Origin: Linepithema humile
Lineage: Eukaryota > Arthropoda > Insecta > Hymenoptera > Formicidae
Direction of reading: 5' to 3'
NCBI RefSeq assembly: GCF_040581485.1
Contig: NC_090133.1
Span: forward strand, 22,284,139 to 22,348,138
DNA length: 64,000 nt
Shown: positions 12,317-25,961 of the stretch, piece by piece
How positions within the stretch are numbered: the first letter of the stretch is position 1
Layout of the letters: every line of letters starts with the position of its first letter
Notes under the pieces: generated by a model
Database searches by the model: none
Seen by the model: the letters and a program-made list of their open reading frames with translations, nothing else
Told to the model about the DNA's origin: nothing
Translations under genes and position numbers: made by a program

Positions 12317-15076
12317 GTAATGTAGGAAGAGAACGACGCCGATCATGTCCCAAGCAAGTCATGCAATATTTATGTATATAGTATATATATACGCAGAAAA
12401 AGATCGCTGACAGCGATCCAATCAATACATACAGCAATTCAATCTGATTCTAGTTGAAAGACATAAATGCATAGGTAGAGTACTCTATAACTATAATTGA
12501 GGAGTTGAACGCGACGAGAGCGTAAATATCTTTACACAATTTTCAGGAAAATCAGCTCGAGGCTGTCTTAAAATCTGAGTAAGTTGAAAGAAAAGAGTTT
12601 TATTAGTCGTTTATGATATATTCAAGTTCATTCGTAATATGTATTTATAATAATATATTAACAATATTTACTATATAGAGAATAATGGCAAAATCGACTT
12701 CCAACTCCCCAATTACGTAACAAAGGTAACGAAGCTCACGATAAAACTGTAATAAATACTTTTAGAACGTAAAAGAAACGCAAACTATTCATGTAATTGG
12801 AAATACATATTTGACTGGATCATTCCTATCGCTCACACACCAATTATCTCGTGTGCTTTCAATATTTTCAACTTCAATGAGATAATATATAGTTCAGGTA
12901 ATCAAAACATATACCAAAAATTTGAGCGCTTGGATACCACATAAATATAAGAGAAAAGTCAAGATCTCTATATTATCATTAATACCGCAAACCCTAAAAC
13001 GATATATTCGCAAAGTAAACGCTTATACTAAAATACATGCATTTTCAAAGAGGCGAGACATCGAAAAACTTACAAACGAAATAAAATAACATTCGGAAAA
13101 AAACCGAAATAAATATCACCATTCAAGGCGCTGGAAAGAGTATATGTCATTAATAACGATATAAATCTAGTATATACTGTAAAATTTATATATATATATC
13201 GATTTAAATCGATTTCTTCTATTATAAGGAAGTTGCTTGAAATCGTACACAACACGGTATCTGTCCAATCCCAACAAAAATACCGACACTTACGCACGCA
13301 TATGCATACGATTAACCCACGAACGACGCTACCGATTTCTTCATACGGATTCCGGGGGTAGTAGATACAAGGCTTACACGTATCGCCTTTAATCTTAAAC
13401 GTTATTCTTCTTATGACTCTATCTTCCATCATCCATGTCTAGAAAAGATCAATCGCGATACAATCTTAAAAATGATCGGTAACTTCGCTTGTGGAAGAAA
13501 TGCTACTGCACAATCGACTAAAAAAACGGTAACTCTGCGTACTCTCAATGGTTTCGTGTGTAAACCTAAGTCTACCGGAAATATACATATATTAGATATT
13601 CCCTTGCAAAGGACGCGACTATTTCAAGTGAACCAAATGCGACACCCTTTTTTTTTTTTTTTTTTTTACATCTACAGCGAACGAAACGTCATTGCGTTTG
13701 AAAGAGGTGCACGGGATATAACTTTAGGCTCAATCGTTCTTCAGAGAAGCAATACCGCTTGTTATCGCCTGCAATAATAAATGCATCTACTTTAATCATT
13801 CTTTTATCTTTCGTTAAAACTCATAAAATAATTACAAGCATTTTCAATTTGTTCTTTGTTCTTTACAGTGCAGAAAATAGTACCACAAGAGCGGCTATAT
13901 TAATAATAATGACTCTACAATTAATAATTAAACTTTTAATAATAGAATGATGACCTTGAGATTTTTTATCAACGTTTTTTTATCATATCCAACTATTATT
14001 GCACGCGGTGATATATACAATTATAAAAGAAAATTTATGTAATAATAAAATCTACAAACTAATATAAAATAAATAAAAATTTTGATTATAAAAATTTGTA
14101 AAAGTAACATCACATCATCCTGTTATTCGAAAACAATTTTAGAGAATAAAAAAAACGCTAAAAATTGTAAATTCCACAAAATTGTAAAATGGTACAGAAA
14201 AATTAATATAATTGAGATGAACACATACTCTTTGTGTTCTATATATACATGAACGCTCGATGTAAAATATAATATAATCGGTGTCGAGATTCATTCGAGT
14301 TTTGCAGGTAACCAACTTTCGTACCTGTGCGCACATAATCTTATTTAATAATCGTAATCGATCAGATCAAAGCAGAATTTTTTTTTTGTGTAAGTACACA
14401 CAATAAAAGGATGTACTTGAATTACGAGGCATAAAAAGAACAGCTAAATTTCGAAAATACTAAATGCCATGGGATCACTTGTGCATTACACTTGTGCAAC
14501 TGAATCGTAAACGCCTTGCTAGCAATTTCCTGTCCATTTATCAAGTATTTAACAATAAATGAATTTATCAAAGATTCTAAAATATGCGTCGAAACGCAAT
14601 TTCCAGATCGAAATGAAGGATGCAATCCTTGGACGCAAATATAACACGAAATATAAATAGTAATATAAAAATCATAACGACAGAGCGTAACTGCGCGTTA
14701 CTTAAGTAGATATAACATATGTCTGTAAAAATGTCATCTTTGATTTGATCGTCGTTATTCGTGCGATTATCACTAAGCAGTTGCGATACACCCCGCGTAC
14801 CTCTGCCTTCGTTATAAATCAACACGTGAAATAAATAGCGGATTTTTACACGATGTAGACTTACAATGCGATCAGTTTTAAACCTAAGTTCGTTACATTT
14901 ACGAAGAATTCCCTCATAAATATCTGTGTACACGTATCGTAGCGCGTAGCCTAAAATATCGTACGAGTAGAAACAACAAGGACAATGTTACCATGTAACA
15001 TTTTTGATTGTCTTCCTCAAAGAGGTTCGCCCGATCGGACCGCTCGGGATACAAAGAATCGCTCTACACAGCGAAA

Positions 15077-15120
15077 TACCGGGACACTGTCCTGCCTGTC
15101 GGCGGGAGACTGTCCCGGTA
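15077..15120. repeat. Strong GC-rich hairpin
   Basis: TACCGGGACA at 15077-15086 pairs perfectly with TGTCCCGGTA at 15111-15120. The inner arms, CTGTCCTGCC and GGCGGGAGAC, continue the stem with two mismatches and one G-T wobble around a TGTC tetraloop. The result is a stem of about 20 bp in otherwise AT-rich, probably transcribed 3' sequence. It is shorter than a typical microRNA precursor; a structural RNA element or a transposon end are other options. Confidence 0.8.
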
Positions 15121-16291
15121 TCTTCACAGTATGGGGCTTTCCCAGAAAAAAAAACGAATATTTTACATGGAGTACTTTCAGTCAAAAATATATCAGATCA
15201 CTCACGCGTTCGTGCAAATTTCTTTCCAATGTTTCTCCTCTAGGCCAAAGAGATTTCATCCTCTCGGTATACTCCTTACGTTATTCTGACTGGAATCTCC
15301 TGAGATCTGACTTTTGGTAGTCGAAGACCAATCTGTTTCCCGCGTAAACGGAGCATCTTGGAACGCGATTAGACTTAGTTTAAGTAGTCGATTAAATAAC
15401 GATGTCTTATGCATATAACAACAATATTAAATGTTAGCACTTAGGAAAGTTGTATTCTCTTATTTAGAATTATATATACCTCTCGCGCGTATCTCTCGCG
15501 AACGATCTTAATGCTTGTGTTGAGATCGTGCAAATACGTCAACTGTCGCGTCAGCGACCATTTTAGATCCCGGAATTTCCCAGACTGTTTAATACTGTAT
15601 GTGCAAATAACGCGAAACTCATATTTACCATTGAAATTTGACGTTGTCTCTTTGATGTTGTCTCTTTAAGCAGACGTTTTATCGTAAAGAGATCAAGATA
15701 TAGCGTTTCCACGTACCTAGTGAGACGCGACCGGTTAAAGAACCGATCGATACGTACGATCAATGCGTCAATCGAATAATGACGACCATACTAAAAGACA
15801 CAGCGTTGAAGTAATAGAAAATTACCTCGATCCCATTATTCGACATCTAATCTCCTTGAAATATTAAACGGTAAAAGTTCAGTATATACATACAACTGTA
15901 TCATACATAGTAGTTGAAGACGTTACTCATCATACTTCGTGCAGTACCGAGCTGTCTAAAATCACTTAATCTCTCTCGGTACAGTATCGTTACCGTATTG
16001 ATATCTCCAGCGGGATGGCAAGAACGTTCTATCTATCATCGCCGAGCAGCTGCAGATGTACCACATGCCAGCATTTTGTTAGTCGTAATTGGTTCGTTTT
16101 CTTATGAGTGGAGGAAATATTATGTCCTGGTAATATTCGCTTTCTCTTCCTCTCCCCACATGCCGTTACAAAATTCAGACTGCGTCTTTTACGCTCGATG
16201 CTCCAAATTTCATAACTCGATTGCATGTCGAACATCGTAACTCGATGTCGTATCTTCAGTCAACGCACAATTAAACAACTCGTTTCACGAG

Positions 16292-19200
16292 TCAATATGT
16301 ATTCTCACTCAATGACTCGGGCATGCTAGCACCGCCAGATGGTGACAAGGAAAACTCGCCACTCTCGTATTTGCTATAGCGGCTACTATACTCTGCTAGC
16401 AGATTAGCTTTCACCTGTCGCGTTAAAGTGCAAAAGAATTTCACAAGATATGATAAATAAAATAATATATTATTCATTATATTAGGATTCAAACCTTGGC
16501 TCGTTCCTCCTCCAACTTTTGCCGCACCTCTTCATGCTGTCTTTCCAACTCCACTCTCTTCTTATCGTAGATTTTTGTCAAACGCGTGCACTCATTCACG
16601 CCTTTCTCTACGGTCGATTTTGCGACTTCTCTCTTTATGCGCTCCAGTTCTGCTTTATCCTTGTGCACTTTGGCCAATTGTTTGACCTAAAATAATAAAT
16701 TTGATAATTTTATGTATATATATTTTATTGTGTAAACGAAAATATATAAATACCTCGCCCTGTCTCGTTGCCTGCAATTTTCGTTTAACGTCTGCGGTTT
16801 CTCTATCGAAATGCGCCTGAAGCATCTTCAGTTGATTAGACTGCGACGCTCTCATTACTTTTTCGACGGTCGCAAAGAGATTCTCGTAATACTTCTCCTG
16901 GAGTTCACGTTCCTGCTGAACATGCGCCTTGCAAATAGCCAAAAACCGCTCGCTCTGACTTCTAGGCAAACCTCTGGAACCTTCATTCCCCTCACGATTC
17001 TCCGCGTTCTCCGAGCATTCGGAGGATTCAGGCATAGCCAAAGTGCTTAAACCCACTTCGCTCGAGAAGCTGCTTAAAAATGACGCAATATTGAAAATTA
17101 TAGAATTTTTTAATTATGAATTATAGAATTTTTTACCTCATTCATATACTTACATGTTCTTGCTCGACAGCCGCTTCACCAGCTTATTGCTCATGTAAAA
17201 TTTCGATTTGTGCTTCTCGCCATCGAGGGAGCTTTTCTGCGTTTGCATTCGCAGCTTCTCTTTCTCGTGCTTCTTCCTCAGCGATTCCAGTTTCTTCTCG
17301 AGCTCCGTCTTTTTCTCCCTAACCAACTTGTTTTCCATGAATTTCTCCAAACTTTCGGCCACTATTTCGTCACTCGCTGCGAAAGAAAAGAGACGCTAAA
17401 GTGTCACACAGAAAAAAATGATAAAATGCTTAATTCATATAAACGAAGACACTCACTGCTGCTGACGTTGACCGGGCTTTTATTTATAGAAGTATCGACT
17501 GGTGGAACTGCAGGGCATGGAGCTTCGTCTTCTATGTCCACCGTGTCCGTACTTAAGCCGGCGATAGACGGTCTACCGTGTAAGCTACCGGAAGTAGGTA
17601 GAAGACTCGCCGGTAATTCGCCGGAAATAGACTGCATGCGTTTGGTCTTTACAATTTCCTCCTACAAAAACAACATTGTTAACTGAAACGTCACAGGACA
17701 GTCGAGTCGCGCAGGAAACTTACAGCTGGTTTAACAGAACTAGTGTGAGAAGTGTCGCCAACTTTATCCTTATCCTACAAAAGCAGTTAGTAGTGTTAGT
17801 GGATTTGGAAAAATTAAGCGGTTAGTAAGATTTAATAAATCGCTCAGCAGCATCTTAGATCATACTTCGATTTCCTCCGGTGTTTCCAGGCAATCCGTAA
17901 GAACTAACAATTGATTTTCTCGCTTCTCCACTTCGCTCTGATACTTAATGGGATTCGCCAGAGCTTCGGCAAGCTCGCTCAAGCCATCGGGAACGTAATC
18001 CTTCACGATAACGTATAAAAACAGATTCGCTAACGGTAGCGGTTGCCCACACTCTGTTCGCAGCGCGACGTGTCTGTATCCTGGGCATAATCCAACTACC
18101 GGAAGTACCCTGTGACCGATTAAACGTCCGGAATCTTCGTACGCGGCTATCCTTATCGAGGCAAGTTCCGGCAAAACTACCTGGCGAATACGAAAACGAG
18201 ACATTATACGACGGCATTTTATAGCGCAACTTAGCTATACAAAATATTGTTTTACCTTTTTGAATACGAACGGCTCTTCGTCGTATACAGGATTGATACC
18301 GTTATTCGGCACGATTTTCGTGCGGAATTTCTTCCTTACGGTGTCCGCCGGTAAACCGTACATGTCCACTTCCACGTAAGTGCCCACTCTCTTGTCAGTT
18401 AAAAACTGTGCGGATATCACGTGAATGTGAACCGTGCCCGCTATAATACCGTCAACAGTGGACTCGGCGAAAGGATCTAGCCGTCGATCTTTTCTCCTCA
18501 TAAATTCTGGTTTCAACAGATAACCGCAACGTTGATTGTACTCGAATATTCCCAGATTTAACTGCATCGCCAGGTCTGCCGCCGATAAAATCGATTAGGT
18601 TTATCAATAATAAATGCGAAATAATATATAAAATAGTACACCAGATTAAAATTTTATGTACCAAGCGTTTGATAATTCAACGCGACCAGCTGACATCCCG
18701 CGTTCCAAAATACTTGCGGCATGAAATTGCTGGAATCGAATCGCGTGCCCGCTGGATAAACTCTGGACAGCTGATGTTTGTTGTAATTTACGAACTCTAA
18801 CGGCCTCTCCTTCAAGAGAGTCGTGGCTTGCTTCTCGTCGAAGGATGACATTTCGTACATGCGATTCTTTTCTAGAAAATACAAGCAAAAATGTGAAAAT
18901 TTATTGTCACGTGACATTGAGCGCATCGAAATGTTTCTATTAAATATTTCACGCACTTTCAGCCGATTCAAAACTGTTGAAGTGTACGGGCTGCACGTAA
19001 TTAACTAGAGCCGAAATTTCCGCGCCCGCTTCCGTTTCCTTGGCCGCGGATGCTTTATCCGGCGCGGCTCCTTTGTCACCCATTCTCAGTTTCATATCTT
19101 CCACATTGCACTCATCATCCTCTGTACTCGATTCATCTTCATCGTCTAAAGGAATAAACTCATTAAATATCGCACGCCCTTCGTTAATGTATTTATTGCT

Positions 19201-22187
19201 TCAATTTTCTCGTACGAACCTTCGTCGTCCTGGGCGCTATCTTTACTACCCTGTCTTTGTTGTAGCATCGGTGGGTGGGGAATGTCACCGTTCCCAATCT
19301 GCTGTTCATTTTCAGATCCGACGCCATCAGCCATGTCATTTTGAGGTATTATGTCCGGCGGCGGGCCGTTCTCGCCCGCAGCGGATGGATTTACCGTTCC
19401 GTTTGTTTCACTTTCCGGTGTACCTTCAGCAGTGTCCGATGCTTGCTGTTGCTTCTTCTGCTTCTTGTGATGATGATGCTTCTTTTTGTTTTTTATTATT
19501 ATTTTGCGCCTTAATAATGCCGGCGGTGGAAGCTCATGACCTGGTTCTAACTAAAGAACAAAAACAAAAAGATTATTTATTATACAATCATAGTTTTTGC
19601 ATGCAATGTTTTTTATAAATGTAATGTGTCTAGAGTACCTTGTGAGATTCAAGTGGCGCGTCAAGTAACATTTCTCCGAAAAGGTCTCTACAATACTGCG
19701 CGATTTTGGCTTGCTGTTTTTCATTGCAGTGATTTTCGAAACTGAGAACGACCGGATATTCAGACGTTTTAAAAGCACTATCAGCGATCGCCTCTAACAC
19801 TTCTTTCGCATTAATTTCAGGTACAAATGTATATCTAAAAATATGCATCTTTAATTAGAAACGATTTTACACATACTTTTTCAATGTGTGTATAAATATT
19901 TATACCCATGAACGATAACAGGCTCGTCAACTTTGCCATTCCAAAAGTCTAATTCGACGCATCGACAACCGGCTAGAAGACATTGGCGATAAATTTCCAC
20001 AGAGCTTTTACCGGTAAGTTGATGCCCTAAACAGGGGAAACTTTATTCTTACGGGTGTCCAAATTAAATAAAAATATTGTGTGGTAAGAATTATTATTAT
20101 AATACCTGTTAAGTATGTGTTGTGACTAGAATTTATAAAGTAATGCGCAAGTGGTTGATCCATGTCGTCCGATAATTCAAATTTGGTGACCGCAACAATC
20201 GGATTATCCTCGCTCATAAGATATCTCAAGAAACCGTCAAAACTAAGTTGACCTTTATTCGCATTACACTTGTTGGGTTCATACTGATTTATGATATCTT
20301 TTGCCCTTGCTTCATTTGCATACGGATACAAGATCTCATTAAGGCGTGGATCCCGCTGCGTCTTATTCAAAAAATCCACAAATTGCAAAACAGACATCAA
20401 TCTGCGTTTGCTATTGCCGACAAGTCCTTCAAACACTTTTTCCACGTCTGATCTCTGAGTGAGAGACTTGTAAAAATTGAAGAAGTCCTCAAATTGAAAT
20501 TTGGACAACGGCACGACGTCGCTCTGAGAAAAAATATTACGCAATAAGTGAATGTGTGCGGAGTTTTTTTTGGAAGAAAATACATTTCACAGGTAAGCAA
20601 TATTTGTAAAATAAAAACTCACTTTGCCAGAGGGAAAGCCAGAAATATCGAGTGCTTTTTCAACACGCTTGCGATCTTCCTTATTTTGTGTAAACATTTT
20701 TATTATACTGCAAAAAGATTGGAATAGAAAAATAACAGCATTACAAATAATGTTGGAATTACAATCACAATTTACTATACTCACTTCTTTACTGGTATTT
20801 TTTCAGATTTATCAGCAGTAAGTATTAGTTTGGTATGTGCTTTTAGTAAAAACATAGTTGTGCTAGTGTTTAATTGAATTAAATTGTACGCCAGTTGAAA
20901 AAGTTGTTCCGTCCAATGTTGTGCTATTTCTGCACGTGTCGTGCAAAAATTAATAAAATTCATATTGACAAAGTCAGAACCATAACAGATTGTTATAGTT
21001 TTGTCTTCTAGGGAGTCTTGAGAGCCCATCGTTACAAGAGACTTTAGCTTTGAATCCTACGGAAAAAGTTTAAAAAATTTTTAATTTACGATAATTTTTC
21101 ATTATCTTCCGATATAAAGCTCGGCATCTATAAATAAGTGAAATTCCTATAATAATGCTAACGCGTCAATAAGCAAAAGCAAAAAGTTTCACATAATGAG
21201 TCAAATACAGATCAACCGCTTTTATGCAAAAGTATGTCAATCCATTCAAAGTTCTGTTTATTGATTTATAGGAAAACTGATCCAGCGAGGCATGCTATTA
21301 TTTCAATGAATACGGAACTACCTTTTATCTACCATTGGTGCAGGTAGTAGGTGTGATAAAAAAAGCAAACTATGTATGGGACATAAAGTAGGTAATGTTC
21401 TATTTATAAATTAGTCAATAATTATTATGTGATGATCCTCTGTGCGTCATTGGTATAATTATGGAAAAACCAGAATTCTTTAGTTATTTATCTCTGAATA
21501 TTCATATTTACTGCACTGTGATGCAAATAAGGTCATAATATTAGGCTCATAAATATTACATGTATACATATGTAAATATGTTTATCATTATTACTCAATT
21601 TTTCATTATTAAAGATATTTATTATTGTTAAAAGAAACAAATGAAATTGATACCTTTGGTATTTTTGCATATTTTCCTGTTCGCGTATCTCTTATAACTG
21701 CTATGTCCAGCATATCCATCTCATTATTTTGATCCACCCAATGTAAGTAAAACCCATATTTATCCACTTTCAAAGTCACTGGCGTTGCTATCCCAGAATC
21801 CTATAGTCACATAATATTTGGTATTACAACAAATTTATTTTTACTGTGTAATTATTTTTTTTTTCCAATTCACATGTGATCTTTTCTTATAGCGCAATAT
21901 ATTTAAGCTGACATTTCAGAAAATAAGATATTTGTTTTGTTATCTCAGGATCATTATGGGCCAGTTTTATTTTTGATGCCAAGTAAGCAGGCAGCATTTT
22001 TATGTCCAAGTGACCTTTTACATTTATATTTTACTGGCTTCACTCGACATTAAACCAGTCAACTATAACATTAAAAATACACACAAACCTCGTCCCATTT
22101 GACAAACTTCTCTCCTTCCTGTAGCTGTTGGGAAACTTCCACCGGTTTTGTGTGCATGGTGATGGCTGTACTTTTATTGCCTGCCAT
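16292..22187 (-). CDS. Plc21C: Phospholipase C beta, Plc21C type
   Basis: Eighteen exons: 22187-22089, 21800-21654, 21056-20785, 20707-20623, 20523-20106, 20026-19906, 19834-19639, 19550-19220, 19145-18957, 18871-18662, 18575-18256, 18180-17866, 17774-17724, 17661-17457, 17376-17154, 17069-16754, 16686-16495, 16414-16292. Phases agree and give 1270 aa. Order: PH-like region (about 20-150), EF hands (150-310), catalytic X half (about 320-446), linker with a His/Lys/Gln run, catalytic Y half (about 600-715), C2 (730-850) and the long C-terminal coiled coil (about 990-1235) typical of the beta class. SSHNTYLT carries catalytic His335; CRCVELD, VHG and LSFENH supply the other active-site residues. 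By family, the enzyme cleaves PIP2 to IP3 and diacylglycerol at the plasma membrane downstream of Gq. Length and linker fit Plc21C better than NorpA. Confidence 0.96.
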
Positions 22188-22304
22188 CCTGACTCCTTGC
22201 TACTGCAAACCCGCACTGTCCAGTACCGACTCTTCCTTATAAATGTAGAGACAAAGCAGCGAATGACACGGAGAACGGCGGTAGTGTAAAGGAGCACGCG
22301 AACG

Positions 22305-22560
22305 TTGACCACGAGGACGACAGCGATGACAATAACAACGACGGCGACGACGGCGACGACGACGTTGACGACGACGGCGCTGACGACGACGACGCTGACA
22401 ATGACGGCGATGATGACGACGCCGACGACAACTCCGACGGTGGTGGTGGCGACAGAAACAGCAACCACGACGACGATCCCGACGGCAGCGGCTTCGACGG
22501 CGACGACGGCTCCGACGGCGACGACGGCTCCGACGGCGACGACGTCGACGACATAAGCCT
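22305..22560. repeat. Imperfect GAC/GTC trinucleotide block
   Basis: About 250 bp are dominated by GAC-type triplets on the + strand, with a near-perfect 18-bp tandem unit (GGCGACGACGGCTCCGAC) repeated almost three times around 22498-22545. It lies 120-370 bp upstream of the Plc21C start codon, so it is either in the 5'UTR or the promoter of that gene. One + frame is Asp-rich and one - frame is Ser/Pro-rich, as such repeats always give; neither is good evidence for a protein. Confidence 0.85.
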
Positions 22561-22599
22561 CATCGAGATTTCAAGCATTAGGAGCACCGTGTCTCAGTC

Positions 22600-25049
22600 G
22601 CCGCTGCTGGTACCAAGGCAACGGCGATTATCGCCGTTATCGTCGTCACACGGAATGCACCTCACGATTATATATATATACCTTTTTCTTTTTTTTTTAA
22701 AGACGTGCGCTCGACGTGTCCTCGAAGAGCATAAAAGTAAATCCGGTCTGAAATCCGGTTAATCGAAATCTTCCGTTCAGCTCGATCCCGTAAGCAGGAT
22801 GATCGTCCGCGAGGACATTTCACCGACCAAGGAGGGAGCGTACCGATGACGATTATATCCGGAGCACAAATCGGGTATCCTTAACCGTCCGCGCGCGCGC
22901 GCACAGGACTCGCCTCGGCCAGCCGCGCGTAGATGACGACGGCAACTGCGTGTGTATGCGGTCTCTCGCGTTGGAACACTCGCACACGCGTTCTCTCAGC
23001 CGTTCACTCGCTCGTCGTTGGTCCAGCTCGGCCGCACGTTCCGTACCAGCGGCAACAGCAACATCCTTCCGCGCGTCGAGTGTCGTGCCACACGCGCCGA
23101 GGACAAGCACCGACACCGACAACACCGAGCGCACGGACCGCGCCGTCCGCACCGTCAACACCAGGAGGCGCTCTACCGAGGCGCCGATAGGCGCGCGCCT
23201 GCCGCCTTTCGCGCTCTAATTTGTTTTACAGCCAAATCGACTCGTTATCTCTTCTCGAATTACGCAGTCGTGCCTGCAATGCAGAGGAAAAATAATTATT
23301 TTTCTCAATTAAATCCGCTTCCAAATTACATTAACAAATTTAAATTATGCCAGTGGCGCGAGAGAGAAAGGAAATTTCCTCAATTAAAGTCGCCTCTTAA
23401 TGACGCTGACACGACCGAACCTGAATTGATCATAATAAATATAGATTATAATCTTATCTATGATTTACATAGAGAATTCAGGAAGATTCTTAAACTCGAG
23501 GTAATTGTTGCCATTTGAATCGGTTGTCTGTTCCTTTTCAAATTATAATTTTACTTCGAACACAGTTATGATATTGGACCATTCCGCAATTTGAACAGAG
23601 AAATTAATTTCAAAAATTGTTTCAACGAATGAATTTAGTAGAAATTCTTTAAACTTGATAAAGCAATGTTTGATTTCTTGCTCTTTCTTCTCATAATCTT
23701 ACCTATAACAAGATAAAGAAAATTTCTTGCATTTACTTTGACGACGCGAGGCGGAAGTATAAAAATATCCCTTTCTTCACTCTCATCGTCCTGCAGAATT
23801 TTCCGCTTTGCGTTACCGCTCTCTCGCCTTTCGCATGGAAAGCGATTGCGTCGGTCATCGGGGAAAGAGTATGAAAGGGTTACATACACGAAAGAGAGAG
23901 AGGGAGAGAAAGAGAGCTCGACCAACGAGCGTTAACGAGGGCGCGAACAGTGTCGGGAGTTAACGGCACGGGGGTTGCGCAACCCTCTCGGCTATTACTC
24001 ATGCTATCGCCAGCGTGTACATACGGCGATTGATTTGCGGTTCTCCGTCCCGCAAATTCCGAGATTCCGCTGCGTAACACGTAGCAATCGATTTTACATT
24101 AGTTCCGAGTAATTTGCGCGACGACGCAACAGCGGTGGCGGGAATTCAATGGGTTTTCGACAGCTCGGTTGACCGCTGTGGCGAGAGGGTGCTAGATTTT
24201 TCGGCGAAAACGGAGCGAAAAATTCGGTGTGTGCGAGCGCACACATACATATACGCACACGTGCAGCTATATAGAAACCGCTTTGAATTTGATCTAAAAA
24301 TAAACGCGCCCTTCCATCCACCGGGGAGAATAAACTAATCACCTTCACCGCGCCCATTAAATCGATCCAATCTCGTCCGACTGCCATTAAACCTAAGTCA
24401 ACTTGACACGGCAAACACGCGAGATAGAACGACGGCGAGGACAACATCGCGTGTTCCCGTGTGCTCTTTCGTGCATGCAAAGATAGCGTCTCTTATCGCC
24501 GATTTAAGGTTCATTTAAATGAGACAGTTGATAAGAGGAGCCGTGTGATGCAATGCACTCAGGAAATCAGGTCGCGGCTTGTCTCTCCCAAAAAATATGT
24601 AGATGTGATGTAATTGCGTTTGAAATGAAGGATGAAAGATCAATTTTTCTAACGGATAATAAATCCTTTGGATAGTTTTCATCCAGAAAAAGCATCCTCG
24701 CAATAGTCTTTCTTTCAATATCACCTGTAATGGATTTAGCAATAAAATTTCGTAAAATATTACACTTATATTGCAATCCTTAAACACAATCCCTGCTATA
24801 ATACAGACTTTCGCTTATAACTTTAAGACTAGAAACTTACGATTATTTCCATACGTTATGCATAAGCAACACGTACAATAGACACAATGGTACATTCGCT
24901 GTCTAGATTACTTATATAATCTTATATAATAGTCTAGTATCTATATAGGCTTATTATTATTCTTATATATGAAAGACTTATTATATAAAATTATAAAAGA
25001 TGAACACGCGTGTAAAAGGGGTTTGTAGGGCTCCTCGATTTCTCTATAT
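22600..25049. other. Intergenic with CpG-rich core at 22.7-23.2 kb
   Basis: The part nearest Plc21C is CpG-rich, including a (CG)n run near 22893, and is the likely promoter region of that gene. Open frames here, up to 188 codons on the + strand at 22952-23518, are Arg/His-rich products of GC content without domains. The remainder, toward CNIH4, is ordinary AT-rich sequence. A short minus-strand frame at about 24723-24567 after a TTACAG acceptor looks protein-like but has no partner exon. Confidence 0.5.
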
Positions 25050-25961
25050 TCATAATTCTATTATAGTGTCGTCGTTCCTGTTGATAGGATCTCCTTTCAG
25101 AAATGCCACAATCATGCTGAAAGATTAAGAAAATTAAATTATGTAAGAAATCATCAACACTTAAAAATTTATACTTACCAATAAAGATAAATAAAAAAAA
25201 ATATGAGACAATATCCCAAATGAATCATACAATCACGTGTGTATCTTTTTAATTGACTACGATTATGAATCTCTGTGGGGTCATAAACTCCCATATTTCC
25301 ACTGGGAACTCCAAAATATTCGTAAAACAACCATATCGTCATAGGTATGTTCACTAATGTCAATATTAATTGTCCATGTATTAATAGAAGACATACTAAG
25401 AATGTATGTGCTATCAGTTTTGGTAATACTCCCTGTAATAAAATTAATAAAGCAATTTACATTGCGTTCACTTAACAAATTACAAAGTGTACTCTGATAT
25501 TACCATATTCAACTTAGAGCAACATTCTTGTGCATTCAAATAATCACATTCGAGATCCGATAATGTTATTATCTTTACAAGATAGTCAAGGAAAATAGCT
25601 GTCAATTAGTGATAATTAATTAGCAGTAAATTAGCAGTAAATTAGCAGTAAATCTATTTTTAATTCGTTCCCTGCTTAAAAAAATTTTTAAATAATATCA
25701 ATGTAAACATAACCTCTTCATTTTAAAAAAGTCTCATTGCTGCCAATCCCAACATAATCTTTATTATAAAGAAAATCCCTTGCCCCTCATTTATATTAAA
25801 CTTTATTTTGCATCATAATTTCGATTCAACAAAATATTAAAAAAAAGATTAATAAAATTATCGACGGTAGAAAAGGATACATAATACACCAGGAGGAACA
25901 ACACAAAACCCGTGATGATCAATGAGATTATAAATAGAAGCGGATCCGCAATCAGACTCAT
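25050..25961 (-). CDS. CNIH4: Cornichon family ER export receptor, CNIH4 type
   Basis: Four exons: 25961-25881, 25572-25504, 25432-25179, 25116-25050. All are GT-AG with matching phases, giving 156 residues against about 139 for vertebrate CNIH4. Three hydrophobic membrane segments are evident: residues about 8-30, 52-75 and near the C terminus. The first ends in IITLSDLECDYLNA. The VPSGNMGVYDPTEIHNR segment is the hallmark that separates the CNIH4 branch from CNIH1-3. By family, these proteins sit in ER and early secretory membranes and load specific cargo, such as some G-protein-coupled receptors, into COPII vesicles. The short C-terminal tail after the last membrane segment is slightly longer than usual. 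The gene is transcribed divergently from mud, with 479 bp between start codons. Confidence 0.95.

Larger units (their letters stand above)
9001..16291. other. Long non-coding stretch, possibly the 3'UTR of Plc21C
   Basis: No convincing coding exon is seen over 7.3 kb. The stretch begins immediately after the stop codon of the minus-strand phospholipase gene, so part of it must be that gene's 3'UTR, and a long neuronal-type 3'UTR is possible. Reverse-strand polyadenylation hexamers occur at several places, for example TTTAAT at 15588-15593 and TTTATT near 9893, but I cannot tell which is used. It also holds a CT microsatellite at about 10710-10736, a 20-base T run at 13648-13667 and two hairpins listed separately. 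Confidence 0.5.

Noticed and set aside
13070..13432. 120-codon minus-strand frame
   Set aside because: No domain, low-quality composition and no splice partners; lies in the probable 3'UTR stretch.
22237..22587. 116-codon Ser/Pro-rich minus-strand frame
   Set aside because: A by-product of the GTC triplet block; at most an upstream frame in the Plc21C leader.
22952..23518. 188-codon plus-strand open frame
   Set aside because: Arg/His-rich in the CpG-rich part, shifting to an unrelated composition afterwards; no domain, and it spans the probable Plc21C promoter.
24567..24723. Minus-strand frame after a TTACAG acceptor, downstream of CNIH4
   Set aside because: Tested as an alternative last exon of CNIH4, but the required phase meets a stop at once; no other partner.
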